64,000 nt of DNA from Bog-793 sp963785415. GTDB taxonomy: Bacteria; Actinomycetota; Acidimicrobiia; Acidimicrobiales; Bog-793. A program made the position numbers and the translations under genes. Where the stretch lies: assembly GCA_963785415.1 (NCBI GenBank), contig CAWAVB010000001.1, forward strand, positions 248,001-312,000. Reading direction: 5' to 3'. Positions 1 through 8,589 of the stretch are shown here, in pieces. Positions within the stretch are counted from its first letter, which is position 1. The number at the start of each line of letters is the position of its first letter. Below the pieces are notes generated by a model. The model searched no databases. It was not told the DNA's origin and worked only from the letters and a program-made list of their open reading frames with translations.

Positions 1-551
1 TGACCGTCGAGGGAGAGCGTCCAGTAATCGGCTTCCGAAGACAGAAGGGCAGTCCGTTCGGTCCGCGGCGGCGTGGCGCCGCCGTTGAGCGACCGGTCGA
101 GCATCTCGGAATTTCGGCGCGGGAGATCCACGGCTTTCGTGTTGATCGGCGGGAGGAACGGCTCGACTGCGGCCCGGACGGCCGGTTTCGTGTGGAGTAA
201 GAGGTGGCCTTCGGCGTCGACGTCGAGTTCGGCGCGACAGGTCGCCCGGAGGCCCCGTCGGTGGAGTTTGTCGATGACGTCTCGAAACGGGGCGGCGGCA
301 TCGTACGGGATGGTGGCGACCTGCAAGCCGGCGACAAACACCCGAACCTCACCGGCGAGCTCGCCGGTCGTCTGGATTCTCAGCTCCGCGGTGACGAGCG
401 GACCGTACTGGTGGACGAGATGCCGCGTCTCGTGACAGAAGGAGCCACCGCAAGCAGGGAAAGCGCTGAGGGACTCCTGGAGGGTCGGCCAGGCGAGCCA
501 GCTCGCGCCAGAAGGCTGTGGCGAACGCAACTTCCACCGCGACAGAGGCAT
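1..551 (-). CDS. Hypothetical protein, C-terminus cut by window edge
   Basis: An open minus-strand frame starts at ATG 551-549, just after an in-frame TAG, and runs without a stop for 183 codons to the window edge. The N-terminal part contains three cysteines and a His (CGGSFCHETRH). Then comes a stretch (about residues 58-110) with a pattern like GLQVATIPYDAAAPF...LHRRGLRATCRAEL. That resembles the HIRAN-like or small-beta modules found in many actinobacterial hypotheticals; this likeness is a memory-based inference. Codon use and third-position GC look like a real gene. No function can be given, and the C-terminal domain lies outside the window. Confidence 0.5.
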   Translation of the reverse strand, partial: MPLSRWKLRSPQPSGASWLAWPTLQESLSAFPACGGSFCHETRHLVHQYGPLVTAELRIQTTGELAGEVRVFVAGLQVATIPYDAAAPFRDVIDKLHRRGLRATCRAELDVDAEGHLLLHTKPAVRAAVEPFLPPINTKAVDLPRRNSEMLDRSLNGGATPPRTERTALLSSEADYWTLSLDG

Positions 552-655
552 GAGACGAAGCTAATAGCGGCGACGCAAAGGCCGGACGGGAGAAGCTGGG
601 CAGCGCTCATCGGCTGGTGGGGCCACTGCCGTGGGTGGCTCGACCACGGCCCCTC

Positions 656-681
656 CCCCGCCATCGTGCCCGTAGGCGGGG
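656..681 (-). terminator. Possible terminator hairpin after the hydrolase
   Basis: CCCCGCC (656-662) and GGCGGGG (675-681) form a 7-bp all-GC stem with a 12-nt loop, 28 nt past the hydrolase stop on the minus strand. There is no T-run, so a rho-independent role is uncertain. Confidence 0.3.
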
Positions 682-709
682 CCCCGACGTGTCAGCTGTC
701 GGATGCGAG

Positions 710-1405
710 TTAAGCGACAGCGGAGATCGCGGCGGCGGTCTCTTCGGGGCGTGACCACATCGGCCAGTGGTTCGTCGGCAAGTCGACGTAGGTGACGTTG
801 CGGAGCTCGGCCAGGCCGGCGAGCCACGGCCAACCCTCCGCGACCCCGGCCTTGATCTGACTTGACGAAAGCGACGTGCAGATCACTGTGGTCGGTACGT
901 CGAGACGGGCCTCGTTGGAGAGCTGGGCTTTCTCGCGCAGTGCGGCCCCCGGCTCGGGAACCGCCCGTCGGCGGAAGGTGGCCAGCCGCTCGTCGGAGAG
1001 GCCGGCGACGCTGTTGCCGTCGGCCTCGAGCTCCTCCCACGACGGCAACGGCAGCTCGACGTCGGCGAAGTCGGGATTGAGGGCGCCCTTGGCCGGTCCG
1101 GAGTCGACGTAGACCATCGCGGCGATCTGCTCCGGGATGAGGTCGGAGACCGCGTAGCCGGGAACCCCGGCCCCGCTGTGCACGGCGAGGACGGCGGGAC
1201 GTCCCATTGCCTCGACCGCGGCGCGGATGGCGTCGATATGGTCGGCGAGCGTGACCGCGGAGCGATCGGTCGCAACCGACTCGAGACCAGGAAGCGTCAG
1301 TGCCGTGACATCGTGCCCGTCGGCACGCAGCGCGGCGGCGACATCGTCCCACGCCCAGGCGCCGAGCCAGAATCCAGGAACGAGAACAATCGGTGTGGTG
1401 GTCAT
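710..1405 (-). CDS. Alpha/beta-fold hydrolase
   Basis: A 231-residue protein of the alpha/beta hydrolase superfamily, close to the size of small esterases of the salicylate/hydroxynitrile type. The N-terminal beta strand and oxyanion region read IVLVPGFWLGAWAW. The nucleophile elbow is in AVHSGAGVPG (about residue 97), and a late His in TNHWPMW fits the catalytic base. It is probably a soluble cytoplasmic esterase or lyase; the substrate cannot be inferred. It stands alone on the minus strand, with a possible terminator hairpin downstream. Confidence 0.75.
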   Translation of the reverse strand: MTTTPIVLVPGFWLGAWAWDDVAAALRADGHDVTALTLPGLESVATDRSAVTLADHIDAIRAAVEAMGRPAVLAVHSGAGVPGYAVSDLIPEQIAAMVYVDSGPAKGALNPDFADVELPLPSWEELEADGNSVAGLSDERLATFRRRAVPEPGAALREKAQLSNEARLDVPTTVICTSLSSSQIKAGVAEGWPWLAGLAELRNVTYVDLPTNHWPMWSRPEETAAAISAVA

Positions 1406-1557
1406 GGCACGAGGCTATTCGTCCCCGCTCCCCCGTCTCGCGGATCAGCGTGAGGAGGTGCGTCTGGAAGTCCAGGCACGCCGCGACGATCCGCGCAGGC
1501 GGGAACGCCTGAACGCCAGCTCAGGCTCCCAGCGGCACAGCCCGGGAACGCCGACGT

Positions 1558-1770
1558 TTACCGGAAAACGACGCTCGCGGTGTCGGGCTGGGACATCCCC
1601 ATCGTTTCGGCGACGTCCTCGATCGGCACGCCTCGCGCGATCAGCCGGGCTGCCAACATCCGCACCCGGAGGGCGAACGCCCGTCCGTTGTCAGACCAGC
1701 GCCTCAGCTCCTCAAGCTCGCGGAGTTCGCTTCTGGACAGTACCGAGTCGTCCTGTTCGAGGAGTGCCAC
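1558..1770 (-). CDS. Small helix-turn-helix protein
   Basis: A 70-residue protein with a GTG start. The C-terminal half (RMLAARLIARGVPIEDVAE, then TMGMSQPDTASVV) reads as a helix-turn-helix of the homeodomain-like or transposase-helper type. The N-terminal half is a charged helix. It could be a small regulator or the remnant of a larger DNA-binding protein, since the HTH sits right at the C-terminus. It lies between a hydrolase and an exported-protein cluster, with no operon partner close enough to assign a target. Confidence 0.4.
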   Translation of the reverse strand: MALLEQDDSVLSRSELRELEELRRWSDNGRAFALRVRMLAARLIARGVPIEDVAETMGMSQPDTASVVFR

Positions 1771-1873
1771 GGCCAGTCCCCTGCCGGGATGTTAGGGAGG
1801 CGGGGCGAAATCGTGTCGGGGGTCGCGGGCCTCGGGAATCTCGACGACCGCCAGACGACAGGCGGGTGGATTC

Positions 1874-2341
1874 TTAGGGCTGCTTGCACTCGGTGCCGCT
1901 GGTGGCGATCGTCGTCTCGACGGTCGCGCTGGAGTGAAGACTCGACCAGGTCGACGCGTAGATGGCGACGACCTCGAACCAGTAGTTGTCGGCGGAAAGT
2001 GTCGCCGTCGTCCACGGGGAGGTCGCGCCGGTCTTCAAGGAGGTGTAGGTGCCGGGGGTCCCGGTCGTCGATTTCGCCTCGTAGACGGTGTAGCTCGTCA
2101 CGTGGGTGCTCGGGCTCGGCGCTGTCCAGGAGACGATGATGGTCCTCGCCGACGAGGACGTGCACGTCGCAGTGGCGCCAGTGGGGGGAGAGGCGGCAAT
2201 TGATTGCGCCTCTCCCCCACTGCCGGTTTTCAGGGAGACCGTCCAGTTTGTGGCGGCTCCCCCGACGGGCTGCTGGGCCAAGAATCCGATCGTCAAGGTG
2301 ACGGCGAAGACGAGCCATCGAAAGGAGTGTCTTCGCTTCAT
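1874..2341 (-). CDS. Exported fibronectin-III-like protein
   Basis: A 155-residue protein with a Sec-type signal (MKRRHSFRWLVFAVTLTIGF, cleavage near GGAA) followed by one beta-sandwich domain. Motifs such as IIVSWTAPSP, SYTVYEAKS and YWFEVVAIY are typical of fibronectin type III repeats. It is therefore likely secreted or cell-surface and used for binding; no enzyme motif is seen. The mature start WTVSLKTGSGGEAQS is nearly the same as in the next gene (2386-3042), so the two are probably paralogous at that end. A strong hairpin lies within the early coding sequence (2180-2221). Confidence 0.65.
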   Translation of the reverse strand: MKRRHSFRWLVFAVTLTIGFLAQQPVGGAATNWTVSLKTGSGGEAQSIAASPPTGATATCTSSSARTIIVSWTAPSPSTHVTSYTVYEAKSTTGTPGTYTSLKTGATSPWTTATLSADNYWFEVVAIYASTWSSLHSSATVETTIATSGTECKQP

Positions 2342-2385
2342 CGGATCCGTAACCCTTCAGCCCACCGTTGACATCTCGTCAGCTC

Positions 2386-3042
2386 TTACGAGGTCCAGGA
2401 GTCCGTCGCCGGGCTCGTGGCCGGCGTCGCCGCTCCGCCCGTTGCCGTCACTCCCGTGAGCGACGGCATCGAGAAGTACGTCACCTCGCAGGCGGCCGGG
2501 GCGGATGCGGTCATCGTCGCGTCGTTCGTCAGCGTAACGGTGAGCGTTCCCGAGCCAGCGACGGTGAGGGCGGTCGTGAGCGTGTGTGAGCTCCCGCTCG
2601 TACCGGTCGCGAAGTTCCACGTCACGTCGCTCGTCGTGCCCGAGCAGCCGGTCTGGGCAGTCGAGAGCGCGCTCGTCGTGTATCCGGCCGCGTAGCTCGT
2701 GTTGATCGGCAGCTGCACGGCGGTGATCGTCACCGGGAACGGGTTCGGGTTCGTGATCGTCGCGACCACGTCACCGGTCCCGCCCGGGTAGAGCATGTTG
2801 GACGCCGAGGGCGTCGCGACCGCCGCGATCGTCAGGTTCGAGACGGCCGCGGACTGGCTTTCCCCGCTTGATCCCGTGTTCAGGCTGACGACCCAGCTTG
2901 ACGCGGCGAATGCCCCACCGCCGGCCAACAGGGCGCCGACAACAGCGGCGACGATCGTCGACCGACGAGTCCAGAACCTGTTGTGCTTCTGGACCTTTTG
3001 CTTGTGGAGTTTTTCTGGTCTTGCAAAGACTCCGGTAGACAC
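2386..3042 (-). CDS. Exported Thr/Ser-rich surface protein
   Basis: A 218-residue exported protein. The GTG at 3042 is chosen because AGGAGG stands 8 nt before it; a longer frame to 3111 has no such site. A basic N-region is followed by a hydrophobic segment (IVAAVVGALLAGGGAFAASS). The mature start WVVSLNTGSSGESQS matches the motif of the 1874-2341 protein. The remainder is rich in Thr, Ser, Ala and Val, with beta-sandwich character (VVATITNPNPFPVTITAVQL) and two late cysteines. There is no sortase motif or C-terminal membrane segment. Function unknown; probably extracellular structural or adhesive. Confidence 0.6.
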   Translation of the reverse strand: MSTGVFARPEKLHKQKVQKHNRFWTRRSTIVAAVVGALLAGGGAFAASSWVVSLNTGSSGESQSAAVSNLTIAAVATPSASNMLYPGGTGDVVATITNPNPFPVTITAVQLPINTSYAAGYTTSALSTAQTGCSGTTSDVTWNFATGTSGSSHTLTTALTVAGSGTLTVTLTNDATMTASAPAACEVTYFSMPSLTGVTATGGAATPATSPATDSWTS

Positions 3043-3493
3043 GTTCTGTACCTCCTGATCAAGGACCCTTCCAGGTCGCGGTACATCGCGGAACTTCCAC
3101 TTCAGATGCATTCACAACTACTGACACAGCTGGCACGGGGGACAATCCCTGCTCAGCTACCTCATGTGTCACTCTTAACGACGCTTGTGAAGCGGATATT
3201 TAGCGACTGACAGGAACCAATCCGGGGTGGGCAACGTTGGCCACTATCCGTGGTGACATGACCACTGTGAGTGGACGAAAGCGAGACGGGCGAGGAGCAG
3301 AATTCAGCGTGATTGCGGTCCGTCCCGTCGCGGGATAAAACCGGGCGGCGGACGACGCGGCGCGCCGTGGGAAGGGATTGCGAAGGGTGATCGGTGCGGG
3401 ATGCGGCCAGCCGCCCATCACGACGAGCGCCCCAGCTCCGGGCCGGGCGACGGGGATCAGAAAGCGGTCTTCGCGGCCCGCTTCCGGGCGCAC
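3043..3493. other. 450-base intergenic region upstream of an exported-protein gene
   Basis: No convincing gene is seen. It contains the ribosome-binding site of the 2386-3042 gene (AGGAGG, 3051-3056 read on the minus strand) and a locally AT-richer stretch near 3185-3220 that could hold its promoter. No riboswitch consensus was recognised. Confidence 0.4.
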
Positions 3494-3524
3494 AAAGGCC
3501 CCGGCCCGTCGGGCCGGGGCCTTT
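3494..3524 (-). terminator. Strong 14-bp hairpin, likely terminator
   Basis: Perfect inverted repeat of 14 nt arms (3494-3507 and 3511-3524) with a 3-nt loop. The A- and T-tracts at the arm ends are AAA and TTT. It starts 10 nt past the stop of the exported protein at 3534 on the minus strand, the expected place for an intrinsic terminator. Confidence 0.7.
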
Positions 3525-3533
3525 GAACTGGCG

Positions 3534-4193
3534 TTATCGGGCCGTCGCTTGGCGACGGCGGTTGACACGGTAGAGCAACAGCGACCCGAGCACGACGGCC
3601 GCGAGGGAGGCGCCGACCGCGGGGTCGAACGGCGTGTCGGCGCTGCCGAAGGAGAGCTGCCAGACGACCTGGTCCTTGGCACCGTCGCCGCCGGAGGCGG
3701 TGAGCGTCGCCTTGTAGGTCTTGTCCATAGACAGCCCCTTGGTCGGGACGGTGAAGGACAGTTCCCACAGGCAGTCCGATGTCCCGAAGGTGCAGCCCGC
3801 CGGGTAGTCGGCGTGCGATGCGGCGTTCGGGGTCGGGCCCTTGTACTGCGGGTTGTAGGCGTAGAGGCCGCCCGCAGGGATCGAGGCGATCGCCGCTTCG
3901 TGCACGGTCACGGACTCGTTCACCCCGGACCCGGTGATGGTCAGTCCGAGCGAGGTCCCGATGCCGTACTTGCCGAGCAGGTAGACGGTTGTCGGGGCGC
4001 CGATCGTCGGCGAGGTGGGCGTCGTTCCCGCGTAGCCGAGCAGCGACTCACAGCCGCTCGTCATCGGGCAGCTGCCGCTTGAGGACAAGTCGCCCGCCGA
4101 GGTCGACAACCCGGCCGAGACCGCGAAGCCGAGGGCGGTCGCGAACGCGAGCACCGCCACCCCGCCGAGGATTCTTCTCCGCCCTTTTCTCAT
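3534..4193 (-). CDS. Exported protein with C-terminal membrane anchor
   Basis: A 219-residue protein. The N-terminus MRKGRRRILGGVAVLAFATA is a signal peptide with a cluster of arginines. It nearly repeats the N-terminus of the 4274-4831 gene, so the two are a paralogous pair. The middle is a beta-rich region with cysteine pairs (CPMTSGC and CTFGTSDC). The C-terminus has a hydrophobic span (VGASLAAVVLGSLLLY) ending in RVNRRRQATAR, the layout of a wall or membrane-anchored surface protein, but without LPxTG. A strong hairpin terminator follows. Function unknown; probably surface exposed. Confidence 0.6.
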   Translation of the reverse strand: MRKGRRRILGGVAVLAFATALGFAVSAGLSTSAGDLSSSGSCPMTSGCESLLGYAGTTPTSPTIGAPTTVYLLGKYGIGTSLGLTITGSGVNESVTVHEAAIASIPAGGLYAYNPQYKGPTPNAASHADYPAGCTFGTSDCLWELSFTVPTKGLSMDKTYKATLTASGGDGAKDQVVWQLSFGSADTPFDPAVGASLAAVVLGSLLLYRVNRRRQATAR

Positions 4194-4217
4194 CGCCCGT
4201 TGTCGCTTTCAGCAATG

Positions 4218-4242
4218 CCCGGTCGCGCATTGCGCGGCCGGG
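4218..4242 (-). terminator. Possible terminator hairpin
   Basis: CCCGGTCGCG (4218-4227) pairs with CGCGGCCGGG (4233-4242), with one G-T pair, 32 nt past the stop of the 4274-4831 gene on the minus strand. There is no T-run. Confidence 0.35.
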
Positions 4243-4273
4243 CGACTGGACCGGCAGAGCCGGTCATGATGTC

Positions 4274-4831
4274 CTACGACGCGGCTGCCGTGCTCTGTCG
4301 CCGGATCCGGCGACGGCGCTGCTGGTAAACGAGGACACCGCCGAGCAGCAGCGCGACGGGGATGGCACCGATCGCACCGATCGGCGTCGGGGTCCCGCAT
4401 TCACCCTTGGTCGGCGAGGCCGACACGAGGTTCGACTCGTACCCGATGCCAGCCGAGTCGTAGCCGGCGACCTCGTAGTAGTAGGTCGTACCGTTCGAGA
4501 CGGTCGTGTCGACGTAGGTCGTCGCCGTGAGCCTCGCCGCGACAGTGACGATCTCTGTCCAGCCGCTCGGGATCGTGGTGAGCGGGATGCTCGTCGTGTC
4601 CCACGGCGTCGAGCTCGTCGACGAACGGAAGACGACCCAGCCGCTCGCGGTCGGACCGCCCCTCGCCGGGGACCAGTTCAGCGTGACGCTGCTGTCGCAT
4701 GCCTTCGCCGTGAGGTTGATCGGCGAGTCGGGGCAGGCGCCGGCGGGCAGCGTGCTCAACGCGAGCACCGCGACGGTCGCGAACGCAATTGCCGCCGCCC
4801 CTCCGAGGACCCTGCGTCGTTGCTTTCTCAT
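4274..4831 (-). CDS. Anchored fibronectin-III-like surface protein
   Basis: A 185-residue protein. The start at 4831 is chosen because the sequence then begins MRKQRRRVLGGAAAIAFAT, a signal peptide nearly identical in plan to that of the 3534-4193 protein; the longer frame to 5038 runs back into the deacetylase gene. After cleavage near GACPDSP there is a fibronectin III domain (VTLNWSPARG, GWVVFRSS, TTYYYEVAGYD). It ends with a membrane span (IGAIPVALLLGGVLVY) and an Arg-rich tail. Probably displayed at the cell surface. No catalytic motif is visible. Confidence 0.65.
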   Translation of the reverse strand: MRKQRRRVLGGAAAIAFATVAVLALSTLPAGACPDSPINLTAKACDSSVTLNWSPARGGPTASGWVVFRSSTSSTPWDTTSIPLTTIPSGWTEIVTVAARLTATTYVDTTVSNGTTYYYEVAGYDSAGIGYESNLVSASPTKGECGTPTPIGAIGAIPVALLLGGVLVYQQRRRRIRRQSTAAAS

Positions 4832-4902
4832 CTGATTGGCCTGCTTTCGGTTGGGGCACCGCGCGGCGGTGCGGCTGGTTGAGGAACAAGAGGTGATGGG
4901 GC

Positions 4903-5631
4903 TCATGACGACTGCTCGCCTTCCATGAACCGGCGGATTTGGGGCCAGTCCACGGTGGATCCCTCGCTCGAGGCCTTGTCGAGTTCGGCGAGGGTGACGT
5001 TCGTGGCGTTCGTCCGCTCGGCGACGATCGGGTCCCACAGGAAGCGGTGCGACTCGAAGGCTTCGGCCTCGCGCACGCGGGCGGCGAAACCGCGGTAGCG
5101 GGCTTGGGACTCGGTGGCTTCGAGGTCGACGAGGCTGCCCATGTGGAGAACCTGCGACATGTGGGCGCGCAGCAGGTCCAGCTTGGACTCGATGAGCCCG
5201 GCGATGTCCACGTAGAGCGTCGGGTTGAATCCGATGGAACTCGGCGACTCGAAGCAGAGCACCCGGGAGACGCGGCGGGCCGCGGCGAGCGCCGCCGCCG
5301 ACGTCGCACGGTGGTCTTGGTGCGTGTCCTGCGGCGCGTGCGTGTACACGACGTCCGGCGACGTCACGGCGATGACGTGCTCGATGACGCGAACGGCATC
5401 ACCGCTCGCGGGGACCGAGCCGTCGAGAAAGCCGCCCCACCGCAGATCCGCGCCGAGGAGGGTGGCGGCCTGTTCCTGTTCGCGGGTCCGCAGATCCCCG
5501 TCGGGTCCCTGCTCGCCCGTCGTCATCACGAGAAGCGTGATGGCGTCACCGGCAAGTCGGTGACGCAACAGCGTCCCGCCGCAACCGAACTCGATGTCGT
5601 CCGGATGGGCTCCGATTGCGAGAACTTTCAT
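4903..5631 (-). CDS. PIG-L/LmbE family deacetylase
   Basis: A 242-residue zinc-dependent N-acetyl hydrolase of the PIG-L/LmbE family, which removes acetyl groups from GlcNAc-linked substrates such as GlcNAc-inositol (MshB) or from sugar lipids. Motifs: AHPDDIEFGCGG at residues 8-19 (two metal ligands and the catalytic Asp) and THQDHRAT near residue 102 (third ligand). An AAGGAG element stands 11 nt before the ATG. It could be the mycothiol deacetylase MshB, since mshC is in this window, but the family is broad and the gene sits beside surface proteins, so a role in surface glycan processing is equally possible. Confidence 0.8.
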   Translation of the reverse strand: MKVLAIGAHPDDIEFGCGGTLLRHRLAGDAITLLVMTTGEQGPDGDLRTREQEQAATLLGADLRWGGFLDGSVPASGDAVRVIEHVIAVTSPDVVYTHAPQDTHQDHRATSAAALAAARRVSRVLCFESPSSIGFNPTLYVDIAGLIESKLDLLRAHMSQVLHMGSLVDLEATESQARYRGFAARVREAEAFESHRFLWDPIVAERTNATNVTLAELDKASSEGSTVDWPQIRRFMEGEQSS

Positions 5632-6757
5632 CTAAGCGATGTCTCCTTGTCCGTAGGAGCGCAGTCCCGCTACCCGACCGGCGGTCGCCGATTGGTGGGG
5701 CGTGATGGGAGGTTCCCCGCGCGACGTTGGGCATTTACCCCAATGAGCACGATGAGATTAAAGCAAATCAACCAACGTGACGGCTAGCTCACGTTGCGTC
5801 GTATTTCGGTGCATGGGCGGTTCGTGAAGAAGTTCACGTTGTGCACACGTGCGGTCGCTCAGAGTGAGTGATAAGCAAAATGGAGTTCTCCCGCTTTCCG
5901 GAATCGTTGGGCCGGGCGTGACGGGGTCAACGTCTGGGGTCGGAAGAATACCTGTTCGCTGGCGTGCGACGGCCGCGGCGTTTCTGCTGGACCGACGGCG
6001 GACGGTGGGCCGCAGCCGGGCGGAGCTCGTGGCAGGACAGGGGGCGAGGATCGCGAGTCGCGCCGGGGACACGGGCGACCTTGGCGAGGGAAAGACCCGG
6101 ACGGTCACCCGGTGATTCAGCGGAATATTCGCACGCCTCCTACCTGGACGTTGCGTCTCGCTGGGGACGGCATGACACATTTGTGCCCTTTCCAGACATG
6201 ATTGCGTCAATCTTGAGATGACAAGTTTGAGTCATCACCGATGTAGCCGATTTCGGTGGCACAGCTGTGTGGTGTACCCGCCTTCGGCGAGACTCCTATC
6301 CGTCTCGCCGGATCCGGTGGAGCTGTGGAGGGGCTGGGCGGAAACCGAAGGGGAAAATCGGGACGGACGAGCGTGGAATGGCGATCGCGGGATTTGACGG
6401 ATCGAAGGCGTGGGAGAGGTCGGAGGGCGTGAATTTGGGGCACACGAGGCGGAACGAGGCCGGGGACAGGACGTGGTAGAGACGGGGCGTCTTCTGGTCG
6501 GCACGGGGCAGGGAGTGTCAGGGACGTCCGGGCAGACAGCGGAGCCCGATCGCTCGCGGCGCGCGTCGGCCGCCCGGGGCACGCCGATCAACTACCGGGG
6601 GCACGGTCGTTGCGGCGTGCCGGAGGGAAGTCGACGGTCGGAGGTCATCTCAACGGCACGGGTGTCTCGTCCCCGTTCGGTCGGGAGTGGGCGGTGATCG
6701 GGCGAATCCAAGCCAGGTTTACCGTGGAGGCCGTCGAGGCGATAGGTTGACCGTTGC
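5632..6757. other. 1.1-kb region without a convincing gene
   Basis: Short open frames exist on both strands but none shows a recognisable domain, a good ribosome-binding site or steady third-position GC. Two stretches (about 5740-5890 and 6120-6240) are clearly AT-richer than the rest and may hold divergent promoters for the deacetylase (minus) and the 6758 gene (plus). The first of these contains the clustered ACGTG inverted repeats listed separately. Confidence 0.4.
5774..5851. promoter_or_regulatory. Cluster of ACGTG-type inverted repeats, possible operators
   Basis: Three dyads lie within 78 bases: AACGTGA (5774-5780) with TCACGTT (5789-5795); CGTGAA (5823-5828) with TTCACG (5833-5838); and CACGT (5835-5839) with ACGTG (5847-5851). 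They sit in an AT-richer intergenic stretch about 145-220 bases before the deacetylase start. This looks like a regulator-binding array, but no regulator is identified. Confidence 0.35.
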
Positions 6758-8589
6758 ATGACGAGGCGTTTGGAGATCGAACTGACCTCGGCACGACACG
6801 ATGGGACCTGGACGTGGCGGGCCGCGGGAGCGCGTGAACCGCGCGGTGTGATCGAGGGCAAGTTGCTCGAGGACGGAGCGCGGGTCGGCGCAGTCCTGCG
6901 AGTCGAGGCCGAGATCGAACTCGAGGGAATCACGGTCGTTTCGGTTCTTCCCGCCCGCGAACGCGTCGCTTCGCAGGATCGGATCGAGCTCGCGCCGACC
7001 AAGCTCGAGGAAGCAGGTCTCGTGACGACTTCACTTGTCTCGCGCTCCGGACGTGGCGCGCGCGAGCGCCCCTTCGATGGGAACGGCCGCGGTCGCACGC
7101 GTGAGAAGACCGCGCCGTCTCGCCCGCGCGGGGAAAGTCGCCCGCGAGCGGATGAACCCGAGCGGCGCAGGCCGTCTCGCGAACGCGACCTCTCTAGGGG
7201 TCCCGTCCGCGACGGCGCGCCACGTCGGGTCCGGCCGACACGAGCGCGCCCCGAGGACGTGGTCATCGACCAAGCGGCGGGGGCGCCCACGCCGGCGGTG
7301 GAGCCCACGGCGACACGCCGGAGTCGTCTCCGGCCCGAGCGCTCGGTGGAGCCCACGGCGACGCGCCGCAGTCGTCCCCGGCCCGAGCGCTTCATCCCGG
7401 GGACGCGGCACCGCGACGAGTACCTCGCGAATCTCCCGCCGGAACAGCGCGCCGTCGCGGATCAGGTCGCGGCCGGCGGGATGCCAGCGGTCCGGCGGGC
7501 GCTTGCAGCGGAGCAGTCGGCGGCGCTCGCCGCGGGACGGCCGCCGGTCGGCGGTGAGGCAATCATCGCCCTCGCCGAGCAACTCCTTCCCCCCGTACGC
7601 CAGGCCGTGTGGCTCGACCGCGCCGAGGCGGTCGCGGCGCAACTGGAAACGATCTCGCTGCGGGAACTTCGTGCGACGGTTCTCGGGGCGTCGCCGCGTG
7701 ACGAGCACGGCCGCGAGCTGTTGGGGACGTTCCGCGAGGCTCTGAAGACGCGACTCGCGAAGCTGCGCGAGGGCTGGGAAGGCGACATCAACCGGGCGCT
7801 CGGAGAGGGCCGCGTGCTGCACGCGTTGCGTCTGTCCGCCCGCCCGCCGGATCCGGGGGCGCGTATCCCCGGTTCGCTCGTCGCGCCACTGAGCGAAGCC
7901 GCCGGCGCGGGGTTGTCGGCGGCGAGCTCTGTCGACCGCTGGCTGGCGCTCTTGGAGGCGGCAGCGGCGTCCCCCGTGCGGCGCTCGGTCAAACCGGCGG
8001 GACTGCCCGACGACCCTTCCGGAGCGGTTCGTCGCGCGGCGATCTTGGTCGCCGGGCGGATCCCGGCGCTCGCGCCGCTCCTCGGGCTGCCGATGCCTCC
8101 CCCGCCGCGACCGGTTCCGGCCCATCCGATGGCCCAGGCCGCAAAGCCGCGCCGGGGCGCGCGCCGCGGACGAAGTCTCCCCGTAGCGCGGCGAAACCGG
8201 CCGGGACGGAACGAGTCACCGCAGCCGAGGCGACCGCGACGGCGGCGGAGGAGGACGCTCCGCCCGACGAGCTCGGAACGTCGCCGACGAGCACCGCTCT
8301 CGCGCTCGTCGTCGAACAGGCCCAGCTCGGCACCGGTGAGGCGGCTGCCGCGATCGCGACGGACGAACAACCGGCGAGCGACGAGCCTTTGGCCGAGGGC
8401 GACCGATCATCGCTGCCCGGGGACGAGTCGCCCGGGACACTCAGCCCGGACAACGATCCGCAGGGACTGGACCCGGCTCCGTCGTCGGACGAGCGGGACG
8501 ATCCCGAGCCCGCGATGACAGGGGCGGCGTCAGCCGATGGGGACGCCGTGGTTCCTGAGCCACTCGCCGAGGCCGTCGACGAGGTCTAG
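6758..8589 (+). CDS. Large hypothetical protein, frameshifted near 8.1 kb
   Basis: A gene of about 610 codons split by one frame change. From 6758 (ATG) the frame gives a small N-terminal beta-rich domain (about residues 1-85) and an Arg/Pro-rich linker with a 16-residue tandem repeat. Next comes a helical domain (about residues 215-440; LPPEQRAVADQVAAGGMPAV, LLPPVRQAVWLDRAEA). After about 8095-8160 the original frame becomes Arg-rich nonsense. The -1 frame continues sensibly (GRKAAPGRAP, then an acidic tail) to TAG at 8589. A missing C in the C5 run at 8099-8103, or a missing G near 8154, would restore it. The fold is not recognised; it is probably a conserved actinobacterial cytoplasmic protein. 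Confidence 0.5.
7298..7393 (+). repeat. 48-bp tandem duplication inside the 6758 gene
   Basis: Two adjacent 48-bp copies (7298-7345 and 7346-7393) encode VEPTATRRSRLRPERS and VEPTATRRSRPRPERF. The copies differ at only a few bases, so the duplication is recent. It lies in the Arg/Pro-rich linker and keeps the frame. Confidence 0.8.

Noticed and set aside
5758..6697. Several 60-150-codon open frames on both strands
   Set aside because: No domain, no ribosome site and uneven composition; best treated as non-coding.
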